Counted from the stretch's first letter, positions 44,723 to 55,692 are shown. The stretch: 64,000 nucleotides of DNA from Thalassia testudinum (GCA_037157565.1 JAZHRO010000046.1:14792501-14856500), one strand, 5' to 3'. Numbers and translations: made by a program. Notes: generated by a model from the sequence alone, not told the origin.

Positions 44723-45783
44723 TGAAATGACCCTTTCCAAGGACTGTTTAGAGTTTTCCAGAAAGTAAGGGACGTAAACATAACTTTTGACCCTTTTGAG
44801 TTGAGTGTGTGGGCTTTGCATGAAAAGAGAGGATGGGGGGAAATTCTATAATTTTTCCCTCTCTCTCTCCCTTCCCACACACACACACACCCACACACGC
44901 ACACCTCTCCTTCCCTTGTTGCCGACGAGCCACCAGCCCTTCCCTTCCCTCGTAGCCACGAAGAGGAAAGAGGAGGGCGGACTGCGGAGGAGGGGGAGAG
45001 ATGGAGAGAGTGTAAGTGAGGAAGAGGGAGGGCATGCAAGGGAGACGAGAGAGCTCATGGGAGCTCAAGGAGGAGCTCGTGGGAGAGAGGAGGATGCCGG
45101 AGGAGAGCTTCTCAACCTCTTGCAGCCATTGGAGTAGTTACTGCAAGCGCTGCAGGCGGAGGTCTGCGAGAAGACGAGCGTCATGAAGAGTTCTACGTAC
45201 TAGATTTTTCCAGTATTAGACGTTTGGAGCATCTGCCAAACGTCTAGAGAGACAGTGGACGTCCAAAGCTGAAGCTGGACATCTAAAAACTCACGGAGTG
45301 CCGAGGTAAGCATCTTGAACACGCATGCATGGATGTACGTTACGTACGTAATGTTGCGCTGTCGTGGTTTTAAGCCTATGAACGTGTGCGTAGGTATAGG
45401 TCTTGGAAAGGCATGCAAGCACACTCTTCAAGGTGCTTTAGGATGTCTGGATGTCTCCACAAATGCCTGGTAGACGCATTGAACGTCCAAGTGCACTAAC
45501 AGACATCTGGAAAGACCCAGGACGATTGTAAAAGGGTTCTAGACATTCTCTAGCATCACAGGGAAGAAGGTGAGGTTCTAAGGTCGTTTAAGATGTCTGG
45601 GTCTAGTCCTAGACATCTGATTTTAGACAGTATGCACGTTTTTGGCCCATTTAGGGCCCAAATGAAGTTGGATTTATGCAAACGAAGTACCGTTGTTTTC
45701 CGCTAGAGTTTCTCTACGTGTTAATGTCAATTATATACAGTTTTGAACTTGTCTGATATGACTTGGTCACTAGTATAGGTCTC
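44723..45783 (+). mobile_element. Element H 3' LTR, first part
   Basis: From TGAAATGACCC to GGTCTC, where element I is inserted. It matches 36996-38140 apart from the missing TATA region. Confidence 0.9.
45187..45625. repeat. GACATCTG / GACGTCCA words in H's 3' LTR
   Basis: Same array as 37563-37990 with independent changes, for example GGACATCTAAAA, TGAACGTCCAAG, AGACATCTGGAA. Confidence 0.6.
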
Positions 45784-46669
45784 TGATAACAAATTTTACG
45801 CAGTTTGTAAAATACGTCATTGTAACGCACAAAACCGATCAACTCTTAAATTTATAAACCTAGATAGTGGGGTATCCATGGTCGTCCAAAGAGGCAATAT
45901 GTTTGCAAAATTCTGGTTTCTTGCTTGGAAATATAAATCACCTTTCTTTTTGGTCTTCACAACTATATCATTTTTTTTACAGTTTTGAAATAACGAGCAT
46001 TCGCAAAGTTGTTGACAAAGAAAAAGGTGATCTAAACCTAATCCACTAAACTATTGCTAGAGTGACAAGAAAGGCCTCTCTCTAAGCTCACTTTAGGCAC
46101 GTTGGGGCCTAGAGTAATTAGGGAGAGGGAGTGAAAAAGTGCTAGATCAAGATAAAAAAAAAATGCGACCAGAATTTAAAAGAAGGCAACTTGAATTGAA
46201 TTGAACTTATTCTACACAAAACACATAGAGGAAAGCTTCTAATCTACTTGAAATGTAAAAAGATAAAAACACAAATCCTCTAAATGAAATGGTGAAGAAG
46301 ATGATGGTTTCTTGCTTCAAGCCTGGTAGCTCCCAAGCTTGAAAAAAGTCCTCCAACTCCTTCCTTGCTATGCTCCTCCAAGATGGTGTCCTCCACGGTG
46401 GAAGCTTCCACCTTAACTTTCCTCCTCCAAGGGTGGGCGTGCACCACCCTTGCTCCTCCTTGCCTAGCTGTCCTCCTAGTGGGAGATTGATCCTCCTCCT
46501 TGGTGTGGCACAAGGGAGAATAAAAAGGGGAAGAAGGCACCAACGGGGTGGGTAGGATGCCCCCTTAATCTTCTTTTCTTCTTCTTCTTCCTTGGCCTTG
46601 AATTATGGTGGGTAAAAGGTGGAATTAAACACTAATGGAGGATGGAAATTATGTGGTGGTAGGGTAGGG

Positions 46670-46678
46670 TATTTATAG
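46670..46678 (-). promoter_or_regulatory. TATA box of I's LTR
   Basis: Minus strand CTATAAATACCC, with the AGCT array upstream of it in element direction. Confidence 0.6.
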
Positions 46679-46970
46679 GATGGGAAGGGGGTGGTTATGG
46701 TGTTTTTTTGGAGGGAAATGAAGGGTGCTTGGATACTTTTGGAGGGAAAAATGGGAGGGAAATGAAGAGGTGCCTTGGTTTTCCCTTCAAAAATACCTTC
46801 TAGAAGGTATTGATTTTGGAGGGAAAAAATGGAGGGTGGAGATGGGTTTTGATGGTAGATGTAGGGTGGTGATGGAAGGGATAGTTGGCACCAAAATAAA
46901 GTAGGAGTAGGTGGTCTTTTTGCTGGAGCTTAGGTAGTAGGGTAGTTGGTTTTGGTGCCATGGAGGCGGA

Positions 46971-47640
46971 CTAGCTAAGCTAAGCAGCTTAGCTAGCTTA
47001 GCTAGTAAGGAGTAGGGTTGGGGGCATTTGGAGCTAGGGTTTTCAGGGAGAAGAGTTGGAGGTAGTCATCTTGAGCTGCACTGGAGCTGGTGGCTACTGA
47101 AGAGAGCTGCAAGGAGCTACCTTAGCTGGCTTAGCTTACTAGTTCTTTGCTAGCTACTAAGGCAAGCTAAAGCAAGCTGGCTTTTGCTTAAAGGAGCTAA
47201 GGTGAGCAGGGTCTAATGCTCCCGGGGAGGACCTAGCCAGTTGAGGTAGCTAAGATAGCTTAAGTCAATCAAGTTGAGCTAAGCTGAGTCCCCGGGAGCT
47301 AGACTTGAGCTTCCTGAGCTAAGATGAAGTCATCTTCAGCTGGTTGGAGTTGAGTGGAGCTGGATGTAGCTGTTCTTGAGCTGAGGTGAACTCCAGTCAA
47401 CTCAGCTGAGCTAGCTAGAGCTCCCTGTGAACTAATGGGAGCTGAGATGAGCTAGATTCAGCTAAGTTGAGCTAGATCTGAGCTGACCTGAGATAAGGTG
47501 AGCTAAGATGAGCTCTCTTGAGCTTCCATTTAGCTGAGATGAGATGAATGGAGCTAAGATCAGCTAACCCTAGTACAAGTGAGCTAGAATCCAACTATGG
47601 TGAGTTGGATCAAGCTGAGTTCCAGCTAGTCTGAGCTTCT
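46971..47640. repeat. Dense GAGCTAAG / AGCT word array in I's LTR
   Basis: More than 40 AGCT tetramers in about 670 bases, mostly as GAGCTAAG, TGAGCTAGA or TTAGCTAGCT, at irregular distances. About three would be expected by chance. Not a regular tandem repeat. Lies in U3. Confidence 0.9.
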
Positions 47641-47859
47641 TCTTCACCAGTTGCCTTCCTAAGTGCTAGGGTTTTGGAGTTCTAACAATCTGTATATCCC
47701 TAACACTCACAAAAACACATTAAAAATACAATAAAAAGTGCAATGCATGCCTAACCTAATTGATGCCTAAATGCATCCCAAAAACTCATTTGCGAAGCAA
47801 AATCCTAAGAGCTAGGTTTGTTTTAATGCATAAAAATGATGATAAACTGGTGTTTATCA

Positions 47860-47898
47860 CACCCCCATGCTTATCTTTTGCTAGTCTCTTAGCAAAAC
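47860..47898 (-). promoter_or_regulatory. Hairpin and polypurine site before I's LTR
   Basis: Minus strand TTTTGCTAAGAGACTAGCAA, then AAGATAAGCATGGGGGTG and the LTR start TGATAAACAC. Well preserved. Confidence 0.8.
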
Positions 47899-48341
47899 TT
47901 AAATTTTTACAAAATAGAATTTTTGGGAAATCTAATTTTTTTGACTTTTGAGGAGAAAAAGATAAAGGAACCTTGGTTGGTTTAAACATAGGAGGTATGG
48001 GATTTGTTAAAGATAAACATCAGAATTTGTTTTTGGATCCAATAATTTGACAAAACAGGATCAATATATCCTCCAGAAAATTCCCAGATTAAACCCTTGT
48101 TAATTCAAATGACTTGAAATTTCCAGTTTTAGGATTTTTCTAGATCTTGAATCTGATTTGCAACTTACAATAACCTTTAAACCTTGTGTTTGTGCTTGTG
48201 AAAATCCAACATTTATAAGGGCATGTTTTTGGTTTAAAACCCCCCCTTTTTTTTGTCCCCCATGCTTATTTCTAGCTTAGTCTTACAATAAATGTGTTAG
48301 GATCATTATTCCCGTTACCAATCCTCGAGGGGGCTCTGGCG

Positions 48342-48368
48342 CCAATACTTCGAGATAGCACTATCCAT
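48342..48368 (-). repeat. Single CTTCGAGATAG unit in I
   Basis: CCAATACTTCGAGATAGCAC, matching the three units of B at 7031-7168. Confidence 0.65.
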
Positions 48369-48538
48369 GACACCACCCATGAGCTCACAACCCCAAAACA
48401 CAATGCGGTGTAAAATGGTGCTCTAAGCAAACTCAAGCTCTTACTCCGACACTATAGGTAGAGCATTGTCTAGGACACTTGAGCTACTAAAATGCGCTTT
48501 AATGCTCCATCTAAAGATATGAAATATAGATATGAAGC

Positions 48539-48620
48539 AGCGCCGAGGTGGTAACATGTTTACATCGCGTCCTCAAAGGAGTCATTTTCTTCCTTCTCGG
48601 CGGTGGGAACTCAAACCAAT
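48539..48620 (-). repeat. Conserved non-coding block shared with B
   Basis: AGCGCCGAGGTGGTAACATG, then ACATCGCGTCCTCAA and CGGCGGTGGGAACTC, in the same order as 7228-7311. Confidence 0.7.
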
Positions 48621-49097
48621 GATCTGCTTCAGACTTTTTACTAAGTCCAAACAAGGGGGTTTTTTTCTAATTTTTAGTGATTTTTAGGTGTCGGCTTGTG
48701 TGTGAAATTTGACATAGGGAGTTTCGCAAGAAACACAAGTTTTTGAATCAAAAACTAAGCCAGATACTTTCCATATTACAAAAGAGGATCAAGTCACCTG
48801 AACTATCATGAGTTCAGGTGGAATTTTAGAGAAGGATATCTGATCTAGTCTAAAAATATACCCTAAAATTCTAATGATCAGATCCGTATCCTCATCCCTA
48901 GTTTGTTAAAGATAAAATCCCATTGTACCAAAAGTGAGTTGTCAACCTTAGTCTTGATTTCAAAATTTTCCTTAAAAAGTTTTTTTCAATATTTTTATTT
49001 TCTTTTTGGGTATGCATGCAAGAAAATAAAAATGACTAAAGAAAAATGCATGTTTTTAGGTTTTGAAAATCCTAAATCGATCATCAAAATTTTAAAA

Positions 49098-49136
49098 ACA
49101 CCCCCCCATGCTTATGACATGCAATGTCCTCATGAA
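49098..49136 (-). promoter_or_regulatory. Internal polypurine-like site of I
   Basis: Minus strand TTCATGAGGACATTGCATG, then ATAAGCATGGGGGGGTGT, 1.2 kb upstream of the LTR-proximal site and about 480 bases after the protease end. Confidence 0.8.
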
Positions 49137-49613
49137 TTAGGAGGGGAAAGGGATCACCATAGTGAAGGGTGGTCGGGTTTAGGATGGTTAAAACCTTGAA
49201 AAGGAAAGGAAAAAGGAAAGCAGGAAAAATGATGGGTTACCTCATATCCAGTGCTATCTTTTACTCCATTCAGCTAGGCATGAAGGTCTGCACGGAAAAT
49301 GGACAATCATGTAAAAAATTGGACACTTGGATGTCCTCAAGAAATGTGTTTTCCTCAAGATCCCTGAAAAGATGAATGGTAAAGAAATTGGGATCAAAAT
49401 GAAATGGAAAAATGGAAGAATGACTTAGATTTGGGCATGGTTTAAGTGCATGTAAAATGCCAGACTCTGGTGGGTCGGGTGATAGGTCCAATGGAAAGGG
49501 AGGAGGAAAGGAGTCAATGAGATGTAGGGTGGGTGAAGTTAGTGTGGATGTTTTTGGTGAAAAATCAGGAAGATTGAAAGAGTAAAGTCAAACCTTAGTT
49601 GATTTGAAAAGTC

Positions 49614-50222
49614 TCAGACCACAAAATCATCCTTAGAATAGGAATAAATAAAATCCAGATCCATGGTGGTAAAAGCTGAGTAGGATTTGATCAACAAAGA
49701 TTTCTCACAAATTGCTTCCATTGTATTATCAGTGTCCTCAAAAATTTTATGATCAATGGACCTCTTGGAAGCTTGAAATAAATCTAATGAGAAAATCAGG
49801 TTACTGCAACTCATATTCATTTTCCCATAGTGAGAGTTGATATTAGCCATTGCGGTAATCAGAAGGGGTCTTCCAAGAATGGTGTCAGTGAGAGCTGCAG
49901 GTACCTCTATGTCAAGGACCAGAAAATTTACCAGATTTAGACAATTCCGGACCTTGACAATATGATCCTCAATGATTCCCCACAATTGAATGGTAGATCG
50001 ATCTCCCAATTGAAATTGAACCTTAGTAGGTTTAAAATGACCGAATTGAGATTCCTCAAATATGTCTGGGGGAATGATATTAATGGAGGTACCTAAGTTG
50101 AGAGGGGCGCAAAAAAAGGTGCTGTCATTTATGACAACTGAGATGAGAGATGCATCCGGGTCCTTTTTTGTGAGAGGCATATTGCTCTGAACAACTGAGC
50201 TTGCTGTCTTAGAAAGGACCAC
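49614..50222 (-). pseudogene. Gypsy aspartic protease region with catalytic Asp lost (element I)
   Basis: The retropepsin-like protease that cuts gag and pol. The 202-codon open frame on the minus strand matches the Athila/Tat protease region: MPLTKKDPDASLISVVIND, then FCAPLNLGTSINIIPPDIF, where the family normally has D-L-G-A-S. The active-site Asp is read as Asn here (NLGTS). It goes on with FKPTKVQFQLGDRSTIQLWG and FLVLDIEVPAALTDTILGRP, the ILGRP flap-side motif. The frame ends at 49614 with no RT after it, so I lost the rest of pol before or after arrival. Upstream it continues, with one stop, into gag. The long open frame despite the loss of Asp is notable. Confidence 0.8.
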
Positions 50223-50229
50223 CCTTCCT

Positions 50230-50797
50230 AGATTCTAAGCCTCCCTTGTTGGAGTAAACTTTTCTTTCAAAAATTTAGCAAAGGAAGGGGTGGCATCTAG
50301 GAGGGGGATATTCCTCTCGACTTGCTAAAATAAGTCCAAAAGATCTTGGTGAGAGGGCTCTGATTTTTTATCAAAAAGATTGGATTGCAGTGTTTGACAG
50401 TAAGAAATAGGATTTGAATCAAGTGTTTTTGGGATTTCCTTTTCTTCTTCCTGAGTGGGGTTAGGATAGTTGGTTTGCATAGGCTGAGAGTGGGTTTCAT
50501 CAATTTGATTTGAAGGCCCTAAATTAGTGGTGGTGTTCCCACTCCTCAACATATCTGCATATGTAGTTTGGTTATCACTGGGAGGAGGTGGGGGGCCTGA
50601 TGTTGATAGAAACCAGGTTGGTGCTGAGATATTGGGTTAATAGGAAGATGAATAGTGTGGTTCTGATGTTGGTGTCCACCCGGGTGTTAGTTCCTTTGAT
50701 TGACAAAGTTTGGTGTGGGCTGGGATGGTGAATGTTTTGCAGGTCCTTAAGTCGGAATAACCCCAATTTGATCATTGAGATTGTTAATAACACGAGT
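50230..50797 (-). pseudogene. gag: C-terminal gag remnant (element I)
   Basis: The minus strand from 50797 reads ITRVINNLNDQIGVIPT, then a stop, then a Gln/Pro/His-rich stretch (HPGGHQHQNH, INPISQHQPGFYQHQAP) and MLRSGNTTTNLGPSNQ (50552). Near 50290 come PSFAKFLKEKFTPTREA and then the protease. The order fits the gag tail and gag-protease link of Athila/Tat elements. Frameshifts near 50575 and a stop at about 50235. No zinc knuckle seen. The gag core is missing because the element is cut at about 50800. Confidence 0.6.
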
Positions 50798-50805
50798 GAT
50801 TTCTC

Positions 50806-52345
50806 CAGCTTGTAGCATGTTTGAGGCCCACGGAGACGACAAGACCTGCGATTCTAGCCCCCATTCCTCCCGTGTTTCCCGGTAGAGTGGTTTACTTTAA
50901 TATTAAGATTTAAATAAGTAAAGTGCTTGTTTAGAATAACTTGATTGAACCCTAGGATGTGAAAATGAACCCTAGGGCAGAAACGAATGAATATTACTTG
51001 AGCTACACTGTTTACTTGAGATGCATGTTAAACCCTAATTGCTAGCAAGTGTATTAATTACTTGATGTGATGCTTTCTTAGTTATGAAAACACGAGCTGC
51101 TTGTTATAAAAATGAAACCCGGGATGTGAATAATGAGATTTAAATGTTGAGGAATGGAATCAAAGGAATACAAGCATGAACCCTACGGGGAATTAGGAGA
51201 ACTCTTGTATACGGAAAGACCCTTATAAGTAGATAGGAAGTGAGCTGGCCCTTGTTTACACAATACCAAGGAGAGAAACTATCCCTTTAGAGTAGAGGGG
51301 AGCTTGCCGCCCTTTAGGTTGAGACCCAGGGTGGGTTTGGCCACTCTACGTCGACTCCTGTTCGGCCGTCGCATACGTGGTGCCGAGGTGAGATACTTAG
51401 TGCAGGGAGGGAGCTAGTCACCCCATGGGGCTCGGGGTTAGGACTAGCCAGCCTAGACCGACTCTTGTTAGGCCCACTAGGCAAACCGGGATAGTCGGAC
51501 AAGGGTACGCGGACTGTGGAGGGGTGAGACCCCTGTTCTAAGAGGGTAAGGCCCTGTGCTGCTCTGTGCTGTAATTTTAGGCATACTCGCTAGCAGAAAC
51601 AATTGACCGAGTGCCAGTGTGGGGTAGCTACCCGTGCGCTTATCGCACATGCTGTAGTCAATGCTACATCACGACCGTGATCTCGAAGTGTTTGACTATG
51701 TGTAGGACTACCACGGGGGACTCTCCCGGCCAAGAGAGCACCACGTGTACATTTTACATCATGGGAAAGACTACAATCAAGATCGTCCCCTTGAGGGACA
51801 GTCAAGATCAAGAAATGACCAGATTCCTAATAGAATAAACAAAACAGAACCACTTAGTTGAGCTAAATAGAATTGAATAATAAATTAGTTGCTTGTCTTC
51901 TGTTAATTGCATGTAAATGGCTTAATTACCACTCTACTCAACGTTTGCTAACCACAGATTTTATAACCATGTTCAGGTCAGGGAGTTGAATAGTTAGCAC
52001 CACTGGCTATAGAGGGAGCTGGGCCCAGTCGAGCCCAGCCTTAGCTATGTTTCCTTTCCATTTCATAGCTTCTTTTGTTGTAGTGAGTATTCTATATATG
52101 TAATACTATTTCTATTACTTTTTCACTTTATTTTCCACTATTGTAGTTGTGATGGCATGTAATATTGTAAAACTTTTCGTTCTGTTTCCTTTACTGTCTC
52201 TGTATTATTTTTCTGCCTAGTTACAATGCATGTGTTGTGGAATCTTTTCTGCTTTTTCTTATTTCTCGTTTGACGACTGGGTCTTAGGATTAGTTGAGGC
52301 GAGCCGGTCTTGGATCCTGTAGGGATCTGGGATTAAGTCAAAACA
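50806..52345 (+). mobile_element. Element H 3' LTR, second part
   Basis: Resumes at CAGCTTGTAGCATG, aligning with 38150 onward of the left LTR, and ends AGTCAAAACA. Confidence 0.9.
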
Positions 52346-52825
52346 ACCTCTCCTCCTCGCGTCGCCACCACCTCTAGTCGTCAGCGACACATGCTGCCGC
52401 CTTCCCCTACCGTGCCCCTCCCTTATGCCAACCTTTAGCCGTTCCTCCTCTGACCAACCACCAACCAAACTCCCTTTGATTAATCAGCTAGATCGATCTT
52501 GGTATAATCTCCTATTCTCCTCTCTTTTCTTTCTTTTCTTTGGCCTTGTTATATGATTTTGATTGAACTCCTCCCTATAGGTCTTTGGTGCTTTTCTTGT
52601 AATTTATTTTGGTGCATGCGAGCAATTTCATTTATGGAGAACTCTAATTTTTCACCCAAAAACAGATTTGATCGATCACCCCCCTCCCCCCCCCCCCACC
52701 TCACTTGATTGACCAAAAATCCATTCTCCAGGACTCTATCCACTATGTTTTTGATCAACCACCGAACCTTTCTGATCGACCAAAATTCAATTTTTGATCA
52801 ACCAATCAGTACTTCTGATAGACCA
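52346..52825 (+). other. Leader of element J's gene, with GATCGACCAA words
   Basis: The first 150 bases are C-rich. A C-tract lies at 52680-52699. From 52671 come GATCGATCACC, GATTGACCAAA, GATCAACCACC, GATCGACCAAA, GATCAACCAATC and GATAGACCAAT, ending at the gene's ATG. The same word fills J's LTR (62623-62841). The first five bases are H's right target copy. Confidence 0.6.
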
Positions 52826-54284
52826 ATGGCTCCAAAACGTGCACGTGCTTCCTCTTCTGCCTCTTGTGACGATACTTTCGATCGCTATTTTATCACCAAG
52901 GCCGCACATGAGCATTTCTCTATTCTAGCCAAGCTATCTCCCCTTGTTGGTCATCCCATGGACTTTGGATATTTTGAGTTTATCTTTCTAGGTTTATGGG
53001 ATAAATTCTCTTACCACCAAATACTCCATCCTTTCGAGCGTAATTTTTATGCAAGTTCCAAAACTAGCTGCATTCCTAGTGTTGACCCAATGGCTTGTCA
53101 CCTGTTTATGCCAATTTGAAAAACATGGGTGAAGGGTTCAACATAGAGCTTACTTCTAATGTTTACCGGATCAAAGTCTTGGTGAATGCCAACATCATCA
53201 CTGAGATTTTTGGATGCCCTAATATCGGTCCTACCTTCTTAGAGCTCCACTAATAGACCCAGATTCAGATCAAGAGTGACATCATTAGGGAGACTCTTCT
53301 CATACCCTCTCACTATGATTTGGGTCGCCCTGCCATGTCCCCTTACTTTCATCATCTTCCTTGATTCCTTAATCAAGTTTTCTTATGGAACTTTATCTCT
53401 AAGTCGACCTCATTTGAGAACTGCCCTAGGATCATGCTTATTACCCTATATGCCTTTATGAAGAACAAGAGATTCAACTGGAACCACTTGATTCTTTACC
53501 TGATGGACAAGAAACCCACCAGCTCCTTCCAGTTTAGGACTCTCCTATCTCATATCTTCCAACTTTTCAATGTCCCAATGGATATCAACCATAAACAATT
53601 CATTACTCAAGTCTACATTTCTTATAAGCTCACATATACTAAAATGGAGCAAGCACAGGGAGCTCATGGTAAGGAAGCATATCCCTAGCAGCTGCCTCAA
53701 GAGCATGACAAACCATCTACATAGGGAGCTTCCTCTTCTACTGTACCTCCAACTTACCTACCTTATGAGCGTTTCATTGCCACCAACCCTCCACCAGCTC
53801 ATCATACTCCTTTCTACAACCAAGAGTGGGGCCTTCTCGATAGGAAGATCATAGGCTGGGACTACGTTAGTATTCAAGATATTACTAAAGGTATTTCATT
53901 GATGATGCATAGACAACAGGAGATGGATTTAGGTTTTTTGCAGCACGGGCATCAAGTATTTGACTACCTGAATGCTTAAGGACAGTTCTTGGATAGACTT
54001 GGAGAGTCTATTCATAGCTTGCAGCAGGAGCACCACAGACCTCCTTGGCCTCGCTACTCTACTACTGTTCCTCCATCAGTAGCACCTCCTCCACCTCTAG
54101 CAGCATCAAGTCAGTAGGTTACTCCTCGACAGACAATCTAGCAGCCGACACCATCTTCCTCAGCATAGAGAGGCATATGTCTTGGTAGAATTCCTCTTCC
54201 TTGTCACCATCCGATTCCATGGATCTTGAGTTTGATGTAGATCTTCAGAGCATGGTAGATGCCTTCTTTGCATCACTAAAGTAG
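52826..54284 (+). pseudogene. Putative plant transposon protein (PF20167-like), broken (element J)
   Basis: Begins MAPKRARASSSASCDDTFDR, a basic Ser-rich head typical of these retroelement-associated proteins, then FITKAAHEHFSILAKLSPL. After a frameshift near 53095 it reads VYANLKNMGEGFNIELTSNV and VLVNANIITEIFGCPNIGPT, the pattern of the 'putative plant transposon protein' domain. Stops and shifts near 53252 and 53360 follow. Then IMLITLYAFMKNKRFNWNHL and YLMDKKPTSSFQFRTLLSHI (53434-53640), and a Pro/Gln-rich tail with YNQEWGLLDRKIIGWDYVS and heptad-like LDRLGESIHSLQQEH. The last open piece (54219-54284) reads MDLEFDVDLQSMVDAFFASL. About 480 codons originally. Biochemical role unknown; such genes are thought to be gag-like parts of non-autonomous LTR elements. 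The family call rests on pattern memory, not a search. Confidence 0.55.
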
Positions 54285-54634
54285 GCTTTATCTTTTGTGG
54301 ACCTTTATGAGTATTAGTTGCTAGTTTTTTTTTTTGGAAAATCTATGGTTTGTAGAACTTCATATTTGTGGACTTGCTTTATCTATCCTTTATGCATGAT
54401 GTATCTGCCTTTCATGTCATGAGCTATAAATCTTTTACTTATATTTCCTTCTTTAATTACTTGTTTAAGGGGGAGAAATTGAAATTAACTTTATCTACTT
54501 AGAATGATTTTGCTGAAACAAAAAGTGGGAGAAAATATGCATCTCACTTGATTAGAAATTTTATGCAATTTTTTTATATAGCTATTTCTCTTTATGCATA
54601 GTTATAATTTTGTTGTCATAAAAAAGGAGGAGAA
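54285..54634 (+). other. 3' untranslated part and polypurine tract of J
   Basis: T-rich, with AAGGGGGAGAAATTGAA (about 54468) and AGTGGGAGAAAAT (about 54523), and finally AAAAAAGGAGGAGAA at 54620-54634 touching the LTR. Repeated GGGAGAA stretches are usual at the 3' end of SIRE-like copia elements. Confidence 0.65.
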
Positions 54635-54686
54635 TGTTAATACCTTAGTTTTGATGCATCAAAATTATGTTATCTGTCATACTAAT
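54635..54686 (+). mobile_element. Element J 3' LTR, first 52 bases
   Basis: TGTTAATACCTTAGTTTTGA follows the polypurine tract. Interrupted at 54687 by K; resumes at 62469. Confidence 0.65.
54682..54686. repeat. Target site duplication of K, left copy
   Basis: CTAAT, identical to 62464-62468. Confidence 0.9.
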
Positions 54687-55222
54687 TGATGTAAACATGT
54701 TTACACTACATAAGATGTCTATTTATGCATGTTCTTAAGCATAGAATTGCATTGCATACTATAAATATTGCATAACATGCATCATTTTGCATTTAGATTA
54801 GTTTGAATAAAATGGAGGTTAATTATCTCCTTTTATGTTCATGGACAGGGCAAAATTTTTATCAGGGCTTTGGATCGAAGATCCAACCATACAGATGTGA
54901 TCAGGGTGATGATTGGAGTCCAACAACTCCAAGATCGCCCTAATCAGACATCTGTAGCATCAGATAGAGATCGAGGAACCCTAGAAGATCAAGGGCCAAG
55001 ATGGTGTGATCTGCACTTCAAATGACAAATCTGACTGCACGGATGGATTCGGATCGACAATTGTAGCCTAACAACGTGAAAATCAACTCAATCCGACACT
55101 CGTGGCACCATCTACATCATCCAGAAGTTGAACGGCCAAGATGGCGCCACGTGGTGCCATATCAGCCGCTCAACCAGCCACCCTCAACTGCTGAAGCTTC
55201 TAGCACCCACGCATCTCCGCCA

Positions 55223-55324
55223 TTGGATCAAGATCCAACGGCTGAGAAAGGAGCTCAACCGACGCTTGAAGACTCTGAAGGATCGCTGGAAGGAGCTATC
55301 TCGACCGTTGGATCTCAATCCAAC
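55223..55324. repeat. TTGGATC..GATCCAA hairpin words, K 5' LTR
   Basis: TTGGATCAAGATCCAA (55223-55238) and GTTGGATCTCAATCCAAC (55307-55324), perfect arms around tiny loops. Related words occur near 54872, 55470 and 55581. Confidence 0.75.
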
Positions 55325-55373
55325 AGTCTTAATCACGCGCTCAAAGATCAGCTCACCCACCCATCCACGTGCG

Positions 55374-55422
55374 TAGTGCAGTGGATAGAGTGCTTGCTCG
55401 CGATCAGGCACGCGTTCTAGTC
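55374..55422 (+). promoter_or_regulatory. tRNA-like Pol III A and B boxes, K 5' LTR
   Basis: TAGTGCAGTGGATAGAG (A-box-like, from 55374) and GTTCTAGTC (B-box-like, 55414-55422). The right LTR copy is closer to consensus (GTTCGAGTC). No full cloverleaf or acceptor stem is seen, so it is not a tRNA gene. Confidence 0.45.
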
Positions 55423-55692
55423 GCATGGAGTAGATGCTGAGGTGCGGGCACAATTGACCGCCCGATGGTGATCCAACGGTCGTGAGCACTCAATCCAGAT
55501 GACGCACCCATGCACGCTTGCACATAACGTGGGATCACACGCGTATGCGTGCGCTGAGGAGGCACGGTAAGGAGCGCTCTTAGCCGTTCGATCTCACGAT
55601 CAAACAGCTAAGATTTAAAGAACGTGGAGAGGCATTGAGCATAGGGAGATGAGTGGGTGCGTGCGCACCGCCCCACTATAGCCACGTTCAGG

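Larger units (their letters stand above)
45784..47859 (-). mobile_element. Element I 3' LTR
   Basis: Plus-strand edges TGATAACAAA and GTGTTTATCA, giving a 6-base terminal inverted repeat TGATAA/TTATCA. Bounded on the left by H's LTR and on the right by the hairpin/polypurine site. 2076 bp. Confidence 0.8.
45784..50800 (-). mobile_element. Element I: 5'-truncated gypsy derivative inside H's LTR
   Basis: A minus-strand element: 3' LTR 45784-47859, two polypurine-like sites, then protease and gag remnants up to about 50800, where H's LTR resumes. There is no primer site or 5' LTR. Flanks GTCTC (45779-45783) and TTCTC (50801-50805) resemble a target duplication with one mismatch. RT, RNase H and integrase are absent, protease being followed almost directly by the 3' non-coding part. 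Confidence 0.75.
36996..52345 (+). mobile_element. Element H: Tekay/Del-like chromovirus, complete but decayed
   Basis: A plus-strand Ty3/gypsy element with 2.7-kb LTRs (left 36996-39692; right 44723-45783 plus 50806-52345), an initiator tRNA-Met-type primer site, gag and the pol order PR-RT-RH-IN followed by a chromodomain. Many in-frame stops and a few frameshifts. Its 3' LTR holds element I. Confidence 0.9.

Noticed and set aside
13488..47640. Word arrays as CRISPR
   Set aside because: Irregular spacing, no constant repeat or unique spacers, and plant nuclear context.
52680..52699. Poly-C tract as a functional site
   Set aside because: Simple homopolymer run, prone to sequencing error; no supporting context.
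55076..55420. 114-codon frame in K's 5' LTR (counterpart 61050-61472)
   Set aside because: Formed by palindromic LTR words; breaks differ between the LTRs.
55374..55422. Functional tRNA gene
   Set aside because: Only A- and B-box-like parts; no acceptor stem, no clean anticodon arm, and the same in both LTRs.
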